NCBI GenBank assembly: GCA_900769375.1
Contig: CAAGGN010000189.1
Coordinates: 1-7,029 of the forward strand
Direction of reading: 5' to 3'
Length of the DNA: 7,029 nucleotides
Source: Clostridia bacterium
GTDB lineage: Bacteria; Bacillota; Clostridia; Oscillospirales; Acutalibacteraceae
Shown here piece after piece: positions 1 through 5,198 of this stretch (its first letter is position 1; every line of letters begins with the position of its first letter). The notes under the pieces are model-generated. The model ran no database searches. It was not told the DNA's origin and worked only from the letters and a program-made list of their open reading frames with translations. The position numbers and the translations under genes were made by a program.

Positions 1-918
1 CGGTGAACATAAGGGTCCCGGGGGAAGCCCTTCAATATTATAGGTATTGTATCTTCCGTCGTCATTTTGGAAAGACCTACCGTAAAAACAAGTAGGTGAT
101 GAGCCGAGGGTTGCAAAAGAGGGACTATTTAATCGGTTATAAAATACCGCCGCAACCTTGCTCATTTCCTTAGTATTATTACCCGCCTCCATCTGAACTA
201 TGGATGCAAGGGTTAAAACCTCGTGCATAGTAAGGCCTCTATCCTCTGCCTTTTTATACATATCCTCGGTGATTTTGCTTTCTGCCGCCTTAATCATTCT
301 TTCTACGGCAAGACGAGCGCACTCTTTAGAGTCATAGGCATAAAAGTTATATGTATCAGGAAAAAGATAACCTTCTAAAACATAATAAACATCAGAATTA
401 TTGCTGCCTTTTATAAGGTCGGAGGTGATTTCAAGAGTATTTATAGCATTAAAGAAATCCTCTTTGGTGCAAACGCCTTTCTTTTCAAGAAGGGTTGCTA
501 TACCAGGTACTACGACATTTTCTCCGTTAACGTTTTTGGTATAGTCATTGATGCCTGTACCCTCGGGAATTGTAACGGTGACGGTTTTGGCCTTTTCGCC
601 TTCATACATAAGTTTATCTGCAATAGCGGAATAGCCAATATCGTTTTTAAATTTATATACGCCGTATTTATACATTCCGTCATATCCCTTGATTTTGGAA
701 TATACGCGGAACATAAGCGGGCAATTTATGGCGCCCGATTCTTTTAACTCATTAGTTATGGCGGTGGTAGAGGAACCCCTTTCCACCTCGAGCTCTATAT
801 TTTTACCCTTGCCTATACCAATGCCTAAAAAGTCACATCCAACATAGGTTAAGACACCCATTCCAATAACCAACACGGCTATAACGCCGATTATAATAGG
901 TTTTTTGAATTTATTCAT
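1..918 (-). CDS. mltG: MltG-like endolytic murein transglycosylase (YceG family), C-terminus cut by window edge
   Basis: Membrane-anchored lytic transglycosylase that cleaves nascent glycan strands and so sets peptidoglycan chain length. 306 codons are visible with no stop before the window edge; family members are usually about 340-360 aa, so perhaps 35-55 residues are missing. Residues 1-6 are basic (MNKFKK) and 7-26 form one transmembrane segment. A LysM-like subdomain covers about 40-90. The YceG catalytic domain follows, with LEGYLFPDTY (181-190), LASIVQMEAG (237-246, E244 aligning with the catalytic Glu) and YNTYNIEGLPPGP (290-302). About 16 extra residues seem inserted after IPEG (117-120), before the LLEKKGV segment. 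The start is supported by GGAG (926-929) 7 nt upstream, inside the last codons of the DJ-1 gene, whose stop ends 4 bases before this ATG. It is the last visible gene of the thyX operon. Identification is firm from motifs; the C-terminus is unseen. Confidence 0.93.
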   Translation of the reverse strand, partial: MNKFKKPIIIGVIAVLVIGMGVLTYVGCDFLGIGIGKGKNIELEVERGSSTTAITNELKESGAINCPLMFRVYSKIKGYDGMYKYGVYKFKNDIGYSAIADKLMYEGEKAKTVTVTIPEGTGINDYTKNVNGENVVVPGIATLLEKKGVCTKEDFFNAINTLEITSDLIKGSNNSDVYYVLEGYLFPDTYNFYAYDSKECARLAVERMIKAAESKITEDMYKKAEDRGLTMHEVLTLASIVQMEAGNNTKEMSKVAAVFYNRLNSPSFATLGSSPTCFYGRSFQNDDGRYNTYNIEGLPPGPLCSP

Positions 919-922
919 AATA

Positions 923-1471
923 TCACTCCGAATATCTCATGGAAGCGGAAATTTCTTTACTATTTTCGCTATTTCCTTTTATATAATCAAGAATCATAAA
1001 ACCGAAATCATATGCGGCACCTGCTCCGCAAGAGGTGATGATATTATCATCTTTAACCACTTTATCGGTTAGCACGACAGCGCCTATTAAATCCTTTTCA
1101 AAGCCCTTAAAGCAGGTGGCTTTTTTACCTCTCAAAAGTCCTTTGTGTCCTAAAACCGAAGGGGCGGCGCAGATGGCGGCTATGAGTAGTCCTTTACTAT
1201 CTGCCAAGTCCAAATAGCTTTGCACGAGGGGGCTTTTTTCGAGATTTAAGGTGCCCGGCATACCGCCGGGAAGGATTACTCCTTCTAAATTTTCAGTATT
1301 AACTTCGCAACTTGAAAGGTCGCAAATTACCTCTATTCCGTGAGCGCCCATAACCTTTTTATCCTCGGTTACGCTGACGGTTTTAATATCGACTCCGCCG
1401 CGACGAAGAATATCAATAGGCGCTATGGCCTCCATTTCCTCGAAGCCATCGGCTAAAAAGATATAAATCAT
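923..1471 (-). CDS. DJ-1/PfpI (ThiJ/YajL-type) family protein
   Basis: 182-aa single-domain protein of the DJ-1/PfpI superfamily, full length for the YajL/DJ-1 branch. Visible signatures: ADGFEEMEA at 7-15 (E14 aligns with DJ-1 Glu18), VILPGGMPG at 65-73, the nucleophile elbow AAICAAPSVL with C101 (DJ-1 Cys106), ATCFKGFE as in YajL-type proteins, and TSCGAGAAYDFGF near the end. The redox-active Cys and its partner Glu are both present, so the protein is probably functional. Reported roles in the family are oxidative-stress sensing, chaperone activity and a disputed deglycase/glyoxalase activity; the exact role here cannot be read from sequence. Its ATG overlaps the tmk stop (ATGA), with GAGGTG 5 nt upstream, which suggests translational coupling to tmk. 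The mltG ribosome binding site lies in its last codons. A protein about 180 aa long with no fused domain argues against a GATase1-type transcription regulator. Confidence 0.92.
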   Translation of the reverse strand: MIYIFLADGFEEMEAIAPIDILRRGGVDIKTVSVTEDKKVMGAHGIEVICDLSSCEVNTENLEGVILPGGMPGTLNLEKSPLVQSYLDLADSKGLLIAAICAAPSVLGHKGLLRGKKATCFKGFEKDLIGAVVLTDKVVKDDNIITSCGAGAAYDFGFMILDYIKGNSENSKEISASMRYSE

Positions 1472-2124
1472 TTAAGCACCTCTTCTAAAATATCGGCGGC
1501 AATATCCGCTATACTACGGGGCTCTCCGTTTTCCGAGCAGGGTATGGTCGTCCAACCCGAATAATCGGCGGTGAATTTTGCGGCCTTGCGACAGTTGTTA
1601 AGATACTCTATATCGCTTTCGTGGATATCCTTTTTCTGCTCATCGCCTTCATATCTATTAGATAAAAGCTTTTGCGAAACCTCAACAGGCATATCAAGGA
1701 AAATTACTTTATCGGGTTTGGGTATTCCGATTTTATTATACTCAAAATCATAAAGCCAATTAAGAAAATCTTCCCACTGTTCACGGGGTAATTTTGAGGT
1801 TTGATGGATGGCGTTAGAAGTGGTATATCTGCCCGAAACCACCGTTCCGCCCGACTCATAAAATTCACCCCACACTTCTTTATAAGAAGCATAGCGGTCA
1901 ACGGAATAGAAAACCGAGGCGGCATAAGCATTAACGTCGCCGGGTTTAGTGCCGAATCTGCCCCCAAGATACATCTTTACAAGGGCGCTCGAATCACTAC
2001 TGTAATCGGGAAAGGATACGCTTTTGCAATCTATATTCTTTTCTTTAAGCGCTTTTGGAAGGAGTTCGAGCTGCGTGGATTTACCGCATCCGTCGAGTCC
2101 TTCAATAACTATCAGTTTACCCAT
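1468..2124 (-). CDS. tmk: Thymidylate kinase-like protein (dTMP kinase family) with altered DR motif
   Basis: P-loop kinase of the thymidylate kinase family, predicted to turn dTMP plus ATP into dTDP, the step after ThyX. Using the inner ATG the protein has 218 aa (family about 200-215). The Walker A loop GLDGCGKST is at 9-17, with D11 in the family position and no P-loop Arg. [10 protein letters not shown] (72-81) matches the conserved FxxDR helix. [14 protein letters not shown] is the central strand, followed by a charged LID-like stretch ([16 protein letters not shown]). At 97-100 the family's DR(Y) motif reads SGRY: Gly98 replaces Asp while Arg99 is kept. An ATG at 2142 would add six residues, but 2124 puts the start right before the P-loop strand as in homologues, with GAGG of thyX codons about 12 nt upstream; the choice is not certain. 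The gene starts inside the end of thyX. It belongs to a branch unlike E. coli Tmk, so another nucleoside monophosphate substrate is possible. Confidence 0.85.
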   Translation of the reverse strand: MGKLIVIEGLDGCGKSTQLELLPKALKEKNIDCKSVSFPDYSSDSSALVKMYLGGRFGTKPGDVNAYAASVFYSVDRYASYKEVWGEFYESGGTVVSGRYTTSNAIHQTSKLPREQWEDFLNWLYDFEYNKIGIPKPDKVIFLDMPVEVSQKLLSNRYEGDEQKKDIHESDIEYLNNCRKAAKFTADYSGWTTIPCSENGEPRSIADIAADILEEVLK

Positions 2125-2890
2125 TGTTTTTAAGTTCCTCATATCTAATTTTCATTTCCTTTGCCTTACCGCAGGACATTTTACCTTCGGGGCAAGGACC
2201 TGCGACACAGGGCGGACCTGCCTTTTTAAAAAGCTCAGGCGCTACCTCGTTTACAAGAGATAGCATCTGATCGGCAACATCTCTTATTTCCCACTGAGCG
2301 CGGGTGCAGCAACGGTGACGGAAGAAGTTAAGCAATGAACGGGTGTTCATAGTAACGACCATCTTGGTTTCGCAGGCGTTAGGAAGAACAAATCTCGCAT
2401 CCTCTATGGCCTTTTTCTGCGCCATACGGGCGGCAGTTTTTTCGTCTTTGCCCTCGTTTAAAAACGCCTCTTTATGTTTGGCGGTTAATATATCGGTTAT
2501 TTTATCGTAGGCCTCTTGCGCCGCTTTCATAGATTCTTCGTAAAGTTTCAAAGCATCATCTTCAAGAGCAACCTCAGGGGGCGTTACATATTCGAAAGAG
2601 CCCTCTTTAACATACCGTTGGCTTTTTACGGAATATGAAGCAATTCTATGTCTTGTTATCTGGGCTAAAAAGGAACGGGAAACACCTTCGATACCAAAAG
2701 TAAATGAAGCGTGCTCTGTGGGACTTTCGTGACCGAGATCGGAAAGCATTTCTACAAAATCGGCGGCTTTTTCATCCGTAAGCCCCGTTAAAAGTTCATC
2801 AATTCCCGCAGAACTATAACAAAGTTTTGCGGCGGCTGCAACGGTTTTTGCAGGAAACGGAGTATGAGCTATTAGTGTTACCTTCGGCAT
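2117..2890 (-). CDS. thyX: Flavin-dependent thymidylate synthase ThyX
   Basis: Makes dTMP from dUMP using methylenetetrahydrofolate, FAD and NAD(P)H; cytosolic, normally a homotetramer. The protein is 257 aa from the chosen start. The ThyX motif (RHRx7S) is [13 protein letters not shown] at 80-92, preceded by [12 protein letters not shown] (54-65). ARFVLPN (165-171) and the dUMP-binding stretch NTRSLLNFF followed by [10 protein letters not shown] (182-206) are in order. Cysteines lie at 194-195 and in a C-terminal cluster (C228, C233, C240). The ATG at 2929 would give 270 aa, but it has no ribosome binding site and lies only about 9 nt after the predicted transcription start; the ATG at 2890 has GGGAG at 2901-2905, 10 nt upstream, and begins at the first family strand ([10 protein letters not shown]). 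First gene of the operon, with the tmk start inside its last codons. No thyA is visible here. Confidence 0.96.
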   Translation of the reverse strand: MPKVTLIAHTPFPAKTVAAAAKLCYSSAGIDELLTGLTDEKAADFVEMLSDLGHESPTEHASFTFGIEGVSRSFLAQITRHRIASYSVKSQRYVKEGSFEYVTPPEVALEDDALKLYEESMKAAQEAYDKITDILTAKHKEAFLNEGKDEKTAARMAQKKAIEDARFVLPNACETKMVVTMNTRSLLNFFRHRCCTRAQWEIRDVADQMLSLVNEVAPELFKKAGPPCVAGPCPEGKMSCGKAKEMKIRYEELKNNG

Positions 2891-2900
2891 ATTTAAACAT

Positions 2901-2905
2901 CTCCC
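2901..2905 (-). promoter_or_regulatory. Ribosome binding site that fixes the thyX start
   Basis: GGGAG read on the minus strand lies 10 nt before the ATG at 2890. The longer in-frame ATG at 2929 is preceded only by A/T-rich sequence without a Shine-Dalgarno match, so the shorter reading is preferred. Confidence 0.6.
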
Positions 2906-2913
2906 ATAACTTT

Positions 2914-2926
2914 CGGATAAAATCCG
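2914..2926 (-). other. Small hairpin in the thyX leader
   Basis: The sequence is a 5-bp inverted repeat CGGAT / ATCCG with a 3-nt spacer, lying between the predicted transcription start and the thyX ribosome binding site. It could be a weak RNA hairpin protecting the 5' end or a short operator; it may also be chance. Confidence 0.3.
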
Positions 2927-2944
2927 CATTTTAATATATTTTCC

Positions 2945-2973
2945 ATTATAACAGATAACTCATACTATATCAA
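2945..2973 (-). promoter_or_regulatory. Sigma-A type promoter of the thyX operon
   Basis: On the minus strand the -35 box TTGATA (2968-2973) is followed by a 17-bp spacer and a perfect -10 box TATAAT (2945-2950) with a TG extension one base upstream (TGTTATAAT). Transcription should start near 2938, giving a leader of about 48 nt before thyX. It matches the housekeeping consensus very closely, so strong constitutive or growth-linked expression is expected. Confidence 0.8.
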
Positions 2974-3020
2974 TTTATTTTTTGTAAAATGCTTATAAAA
3001 GTATAAAATAATTTCCTTTG

Positions 3021-3036
3021 AATATTATATAATATT
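3021..3036. repeat. Perfect 16-bp AT palindrome between divergent promoters
   Basis: The 16 bases AATATTATATAATATT equal their own reverse complement. The element is centred at 3028/3029, between the -35 box of the thyX promoter and the -35 region of the prs promoter, about 15 bp upstream of the latter. The position suits an operator or an AT-rich upstream element for RNA polymerase. In a spacer this AT-rich, a chance palindrome is a real alternative. Confidence 0.4.
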
Positions 3037-3051
3037 TTTTGATAAAAGGGC

Positions 3052-3080
3052 TTTTTTTGATTGGGAAAATGTGTTATAAT
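3052..3080 (+). promoter_or_regulatory. Promoter of the ribose-phosphate pyrophosphokinase gene (extended -10)
   Basis: A perfect TATAAT at 3075-3080 carries a TG extension at 3072-3073. At a 17-bp spacing the -35 position is only a T run (3052-3057), so the promoter probably relies on the extended -10. Transcription would start near 3087, leaving a leader of about 27 nt that holds just the ribosome binding site GGAGGGG (3100-3106), too short for a riboswitch. Confidence 0.7.
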
Positions 3081-3113
3081 GATTACAATTAAATATGGTG
3101 GAGGGGATTTTGT

Positions 3114-4244
3114 ATGTCCAGTATCAATTTTAAGCACACTCCTTACGGCGATTTAGCCATTGTAAGTATGCGCGGTTGCGAGAGCATTTCCGAAAAGGTG
3201 GATTATTATCTCAAAGAGTGGAGAGGCGTTGAAGGTGACCAATCCTTCGTTATCACTCCCAACTGCCCCCGTTTCGGAACAGGTGAAGCAAAAGCAGTTT
3301 TAAATCATACCGCCCGCGGTCTTGATGCCTTTATTATCTGCGACTGCTTTAACTACAACGTTTCTTATAAAATGTACGGACAAACTGTTCCCATGAGTCC
3401 CGACGACCATTTCCAAGACCTTAAGCGCGTTATCGCCGCTTTCGGCGGCAAGGCAAGAAGAATTACCGTTATTATGCCTATGCTTTATGAGGGCAGACAG
3501 CATAGAAGAACGGCCCGCGAATCTATGGACTGCGCCATGGCTCTTCAAGAGCTTGTTAGTATGGGTGTTAAGAATATTATCACCTTCGACGCTCACGACC
3601 CTCGCGTTAACAATGCAATTCCCCTTGATGGCTTTGATAATGTACAAGCCACCTATCAGATGATTAAGGCGCTCCTTAAAAACGTTCCCGATATTAAGCT
3701 TGACCGTGAACACGCTATGATAGTTTCCCCCGATGAAGGCGGTATGGGCAGATGTATCTACTACTCCTCCGTTTTAGGCCTTGAGCTCGGTATGTTCTAT
3801 AAGCGCAGAAACTACTCCATCGTAGTTGACGGCAGAAACCCCATAGAAGCCCACGAATTTTTAGGAAACGATATTAAGGGTAAGGATTTAATTCTCGTTG
3901 ACGATATGATTTCTTCGGGCGAATCAATGCTTGATATTGCCGCTAAACTTAAAGAAAACGGCGCAGGCAGAATTTTCATTTTCTCTACCTTCGGTCTTTT
4001 CGTTGACGGACTTGATAAGTTTGACGATTACTACAAAAAGGGCCTTATTGATAAGGTATTTACCACCAACCTTATTTACCAGACACCCGAGCTTTTATCA
4101 AGAGATTGGTACTGCAGCGTTAATATGTCGAAGTATATTGCTCTTCTCGTTGATACGCTAAATAACGATAACTCAATAAGCAGTTTGCTTAATCCCGTTG
4201 ACCGCATTAAGAAAATTATGGCAAAATATGCCGACAAAGATTAA
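3114..4244 (+). CDS. prs: Divergent ribose-phosphate pyrophosphokinase (PRPP synthetase), enlarged form
   Basis: Predicted cytosolic enzyme making PRPP from ribose 5-phosphate and ATP, for nucleotide, histidine and tryptophan synthesis. At 376 aa it is about 60 longer than classical Prs (near 315). Family landmarks are in order: RFGTGEA (53-59, like RFSDGE); ITVIMPMLYEGRQHRRTARES (117-137), matching the segment that includes the FGYARQDRK ATP site; FDAHDPRVNN (158-167), matching the DLHA metal/ATP region; IVSPDEGG (203-210); the KRR catalytic-loop residues (230-232); and the PRPP loop LILVDDMISSGES (259-271). Differences from the classical form are extra residues around 80-95 and a C-terminal tail of roughly 35 residues. 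GGAGGGG lies 7 nt before the ATG. The gene is rich in C-ending codons (TTC, AAC, TAC, GAC), unlike its neighbours, suggesting high expression. It is a single-gene unit with its own promoter and terminator. The family is clear; equivalence to classical Prs is inferred. Confidence 0.88.
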   Translation: MSSINFKHTPYGDLAIVSMRGCESISEKVDYYLKEWRGVEGDQSFVITPNCPRFGTGEAKAVLNHTARGLDAFIICDCFNYNVSYKMYGQTVPMSPDDHFQDLKRVIAAFGGKARRITVIMPMLYEGRQHRRTARESMDCAMALQELVSMGVKNIITFDAHDPRVNNAIPLDGFDNVQATYQMIKALLKNVPDIKLDREHAMIVSPDEGGMGRCIYYSSVLGLELGMFYKRRNYSIVVDGRNPIEAHEFLGNDIKGKDLILVDDMISSGESMLDIAAKLKENGAGRIFIFSTFGLFVDGLDKFDDYYKKGLIDKVFTTNLIYQTPELLSRDWYCSVNMSKYIALLVDTLNNDNSISSLLNPVDRIKKIMAKYADKD

Positions 4245-4262
4245 ATAAAAATTAAATTTATT

Positions 4263-4294
4263 AAGCCGTTGGAAATCCAACGGCTTTTAATTTT
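4263..4294 (+). terminator. Intrinsic terminator after the prs-like gene
   Basis: A 10-bp GC-rich stem (AAGCCGTTGG at 4263-4272 pairing with CCAACGGCTT at 4277-4286) with a 4-nt AAAT loop is followed by T-rich sequence (TTTTAATTTT). It begins 18 bases after the stop codon and separates the nucleotide gene from the sporulation genes, so gpr must have its own promoter. Confidence 0.93.
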
Positions 4295-4328
4295 ATATTT
4301 TTCGCTTTTTTGTCAAGAATAAAGACGG

Positions 4329-4334
4329 AAGGTG
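4329..4334 (+). promoter_or_regulatory. Ribosome binding site that fixes the gpr start
   Basis: AAGGTG sits 5 nt before the ATG at 4340. An in-frame TTG at 4310 would add ten residues but is preceded by a T-rich stretch with no Shine-Dalgarno match, so the ATG is chosen. Confidence 0.6.
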
Positions 4335-4339
4335 ATTTT

Positions 4340-5152
4340 ATGGCTCAAAGAACGGATTTAATTTGCGAGGAAAAGCAAAATTTTAAAGCTTTAGATAAAG
4401 GTTGCACCATAGAAATATATAAAGAAAATGATGTTGATTTTGAATACACAGAAATACTTGATGATGAGGTTGCAAGGTCGATAAAAAGGCCAAAAGGCAA
4501 ATATATAACACTAAAATTTGAGCGGCTTGATCGAATAACAAATACAGAAAACGTTGTCGAATCCCTCGTTTCCGCTCTCGAAAAACTCATCGCGAAACTG
4601 CCCAAAAGCGTTACGGTGGTAGGGCTTGGTAACCACGATATAACCCCCGATGCATTGGGACCTCTTACGGCAAACAAGATACTTGCCACAAGGCATCTAT
4701 CAGGGGAATTCAAGGAGCAAACGGGACTTTCATCCCTTATCTCCGTTTCGGCAATCACCCCCGGTGTTATGGGTAAAACGGGGGTTGAAACGAGAGAATT
4801 TGTGAAGGCGGCGGTGGATTTCATAAAGCCCGATGCAGTAATTGTTATAGACGCTTTGGCGGCGGCAGAAACTTCACGGCTTTGCTCCACATTTCAACTT
4901 ACCGATACGGGAATTTCTCCCGGCTCAGGGGTTAAAAACCAAAGAAAAACCTTTAACGAGGATTTCTTAGGGGTCCCCGTAATTGCCATAGGAATGCCCA
5001 CGGTAATTGATTTTGGCGGTGAAGAGGATATGATGGTAACTCCCAAGGATATTGACCTTCTGATCTCCCGCGCCGCCGAGCTTTTATCCCTGGCTCTAAA
5101 CCGATTTTTACATCCTTCTTTAGACCCCGAAACCATTGCTGAACTGACATAA
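4340..5152 (+). CDS. gpr: Germination protease GPR (spore protease, peptidase family A25)
   Basis: Protease made in the forespore as a zymogen; at germination it cuts the small acid-soluble proteins (SASPs) coating spore DNA. 270 aa, shorter than Bacillus GPR (about 370) but typical of the compact clostridial form. RTDLICEE at 4-11 matches the conserved RTDLAxE autoprocessing region. GLGNHDITPDALGP (95-108) contains D104 and VIDALAA (169-175) contains D171, aligning with the two essential aspartates of the family. STFQLTDTGISPGSGV (183-198) and VTPKDIDLLI (233-242), followed by LHPSL, complete the pattern. If cleavage follows the Bacillus pattern after RTD, the propeptide would be only six residues. 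No convincing sigma-F or sigma-G promoter was found in the 40 bases after the upstream terminator. It lies directly before spoIIP, the order also seen in Bacillus. Confidence 0.95.
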   Translation: MAQRTDLICEEKQNFKALDKGCTIEIYKENDVDFEYTEILDDEVARSIKRPKGKYITLKFERLDRITNTENVVESLVSALEKLIAKLPKSVTVVGLGNHDITPDALGPLTANKILATRHLSGEFKEQTGLSSLISVSAITPGVMGKTGVETREFVKAAVDFIKPDAVIVIDALAAAETSRLCSTFQLTDTGISPGSGVKNQRKTFNEDFLGVPVIAIGMPTVIDFGGEEDMMVTPKDIDLLISRAAELLSLALNRFLHPSLDPETIAELT

Positions 5153-5175
5153 TTATATATCTCATTTCATAAACT
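5148..5175 (+). promoter_or_regulatory. Possible sigma-E-like promoter for spoIIP
   Basis: CATAATT (5148-5154) and CATAAACT (5168-5175) are 13 bp apart and partly match the sigma-E pattern (ATATT-like -35, CATACAnT-like -10). Transcription would start near 5182, just before the ribosome binding site. spoIIP is a mother-cell sigma-E gene in Bacillus while gpr is forespore-expressed, so a separate promoter is expected here. The match is partial and the region is AT-rich. Confidence 0.33.
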
Positions 5176-5187
5176 TAAATGAATGAG
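5161..5187 (+). other. Hairpin overlapping the spoIIP ribosome binding site
   Basis: CTCATT + CAT (5161-5166, 5168-5170) can pair with ATG + AATGAG (5179-5187), a 9-bp stem with one bulged T and an 8-nt loop. Its 3' arm takes in the start of the GAGAGG ribosome binding site (5185-5190). In a transcript reading through from gpr this could damp spoIIP translation; a transcript starting near 5182 would lack the 5' arm. Confidence 0.35.
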
Positions 5188-5198
5188 AGGTAGTTTTT

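Noticed and set aside
835..850. Possible lipobox Cys28 in the MltG-like protein (YVGC)
   Set aside because: Position -3 is Tyr, which does not fit the lipobox, and MltG proteins are normally single-pass membrane anchored.
1801..2133. Open frame antisense to tmk (110 codons)
   Set aside because: No recognisable motif, and it overlaps a firmly identified P-loop kinase gene on the other strand.
2891..2929. Longer thyX start at 2929 adding 13 residues
   Set aside because: It has no ribosome binding site and lies only about 9 nt downstream of the predicted transcription start; the 2890 start has GGGAG and matches the family N-terminus.
3023..3033. Second TATAAT (3028-3033) in the divergent spacer as a prs promoter
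   Set aside because: No -35-like hexamer at 16-18 bp upstream, and it lies inside the AT palindrome; the extended -10 at 3075-3080 is better.
3081..3113. Riboswitch or attenuator before the prs-like gene
   Set aside because: The predicted leader is about 27 nt and contains only the ribosome binding site.
3300..3713. Open frame antisense to the prs-like gene (137 codons)
   Set aside because: It lies opposite conserved Prs motifs and shows no coherent protein features or start signal.
4293..4321. Possible forespore promoter for gpr (TTATA ... CAAGAATA)
   Set aside because: Spacing and -10 match sigma-G/F only weakly and the region is T-rich; not strong enough to list.
4345..4890. Long open frame antisense to gpr (181 codons)
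   Set aside because: It lies opposite a well-supported GPR gene, is Ser/Thr-rich without domain sense, and has no ribosome binding site; a shadow of gpr codon use.
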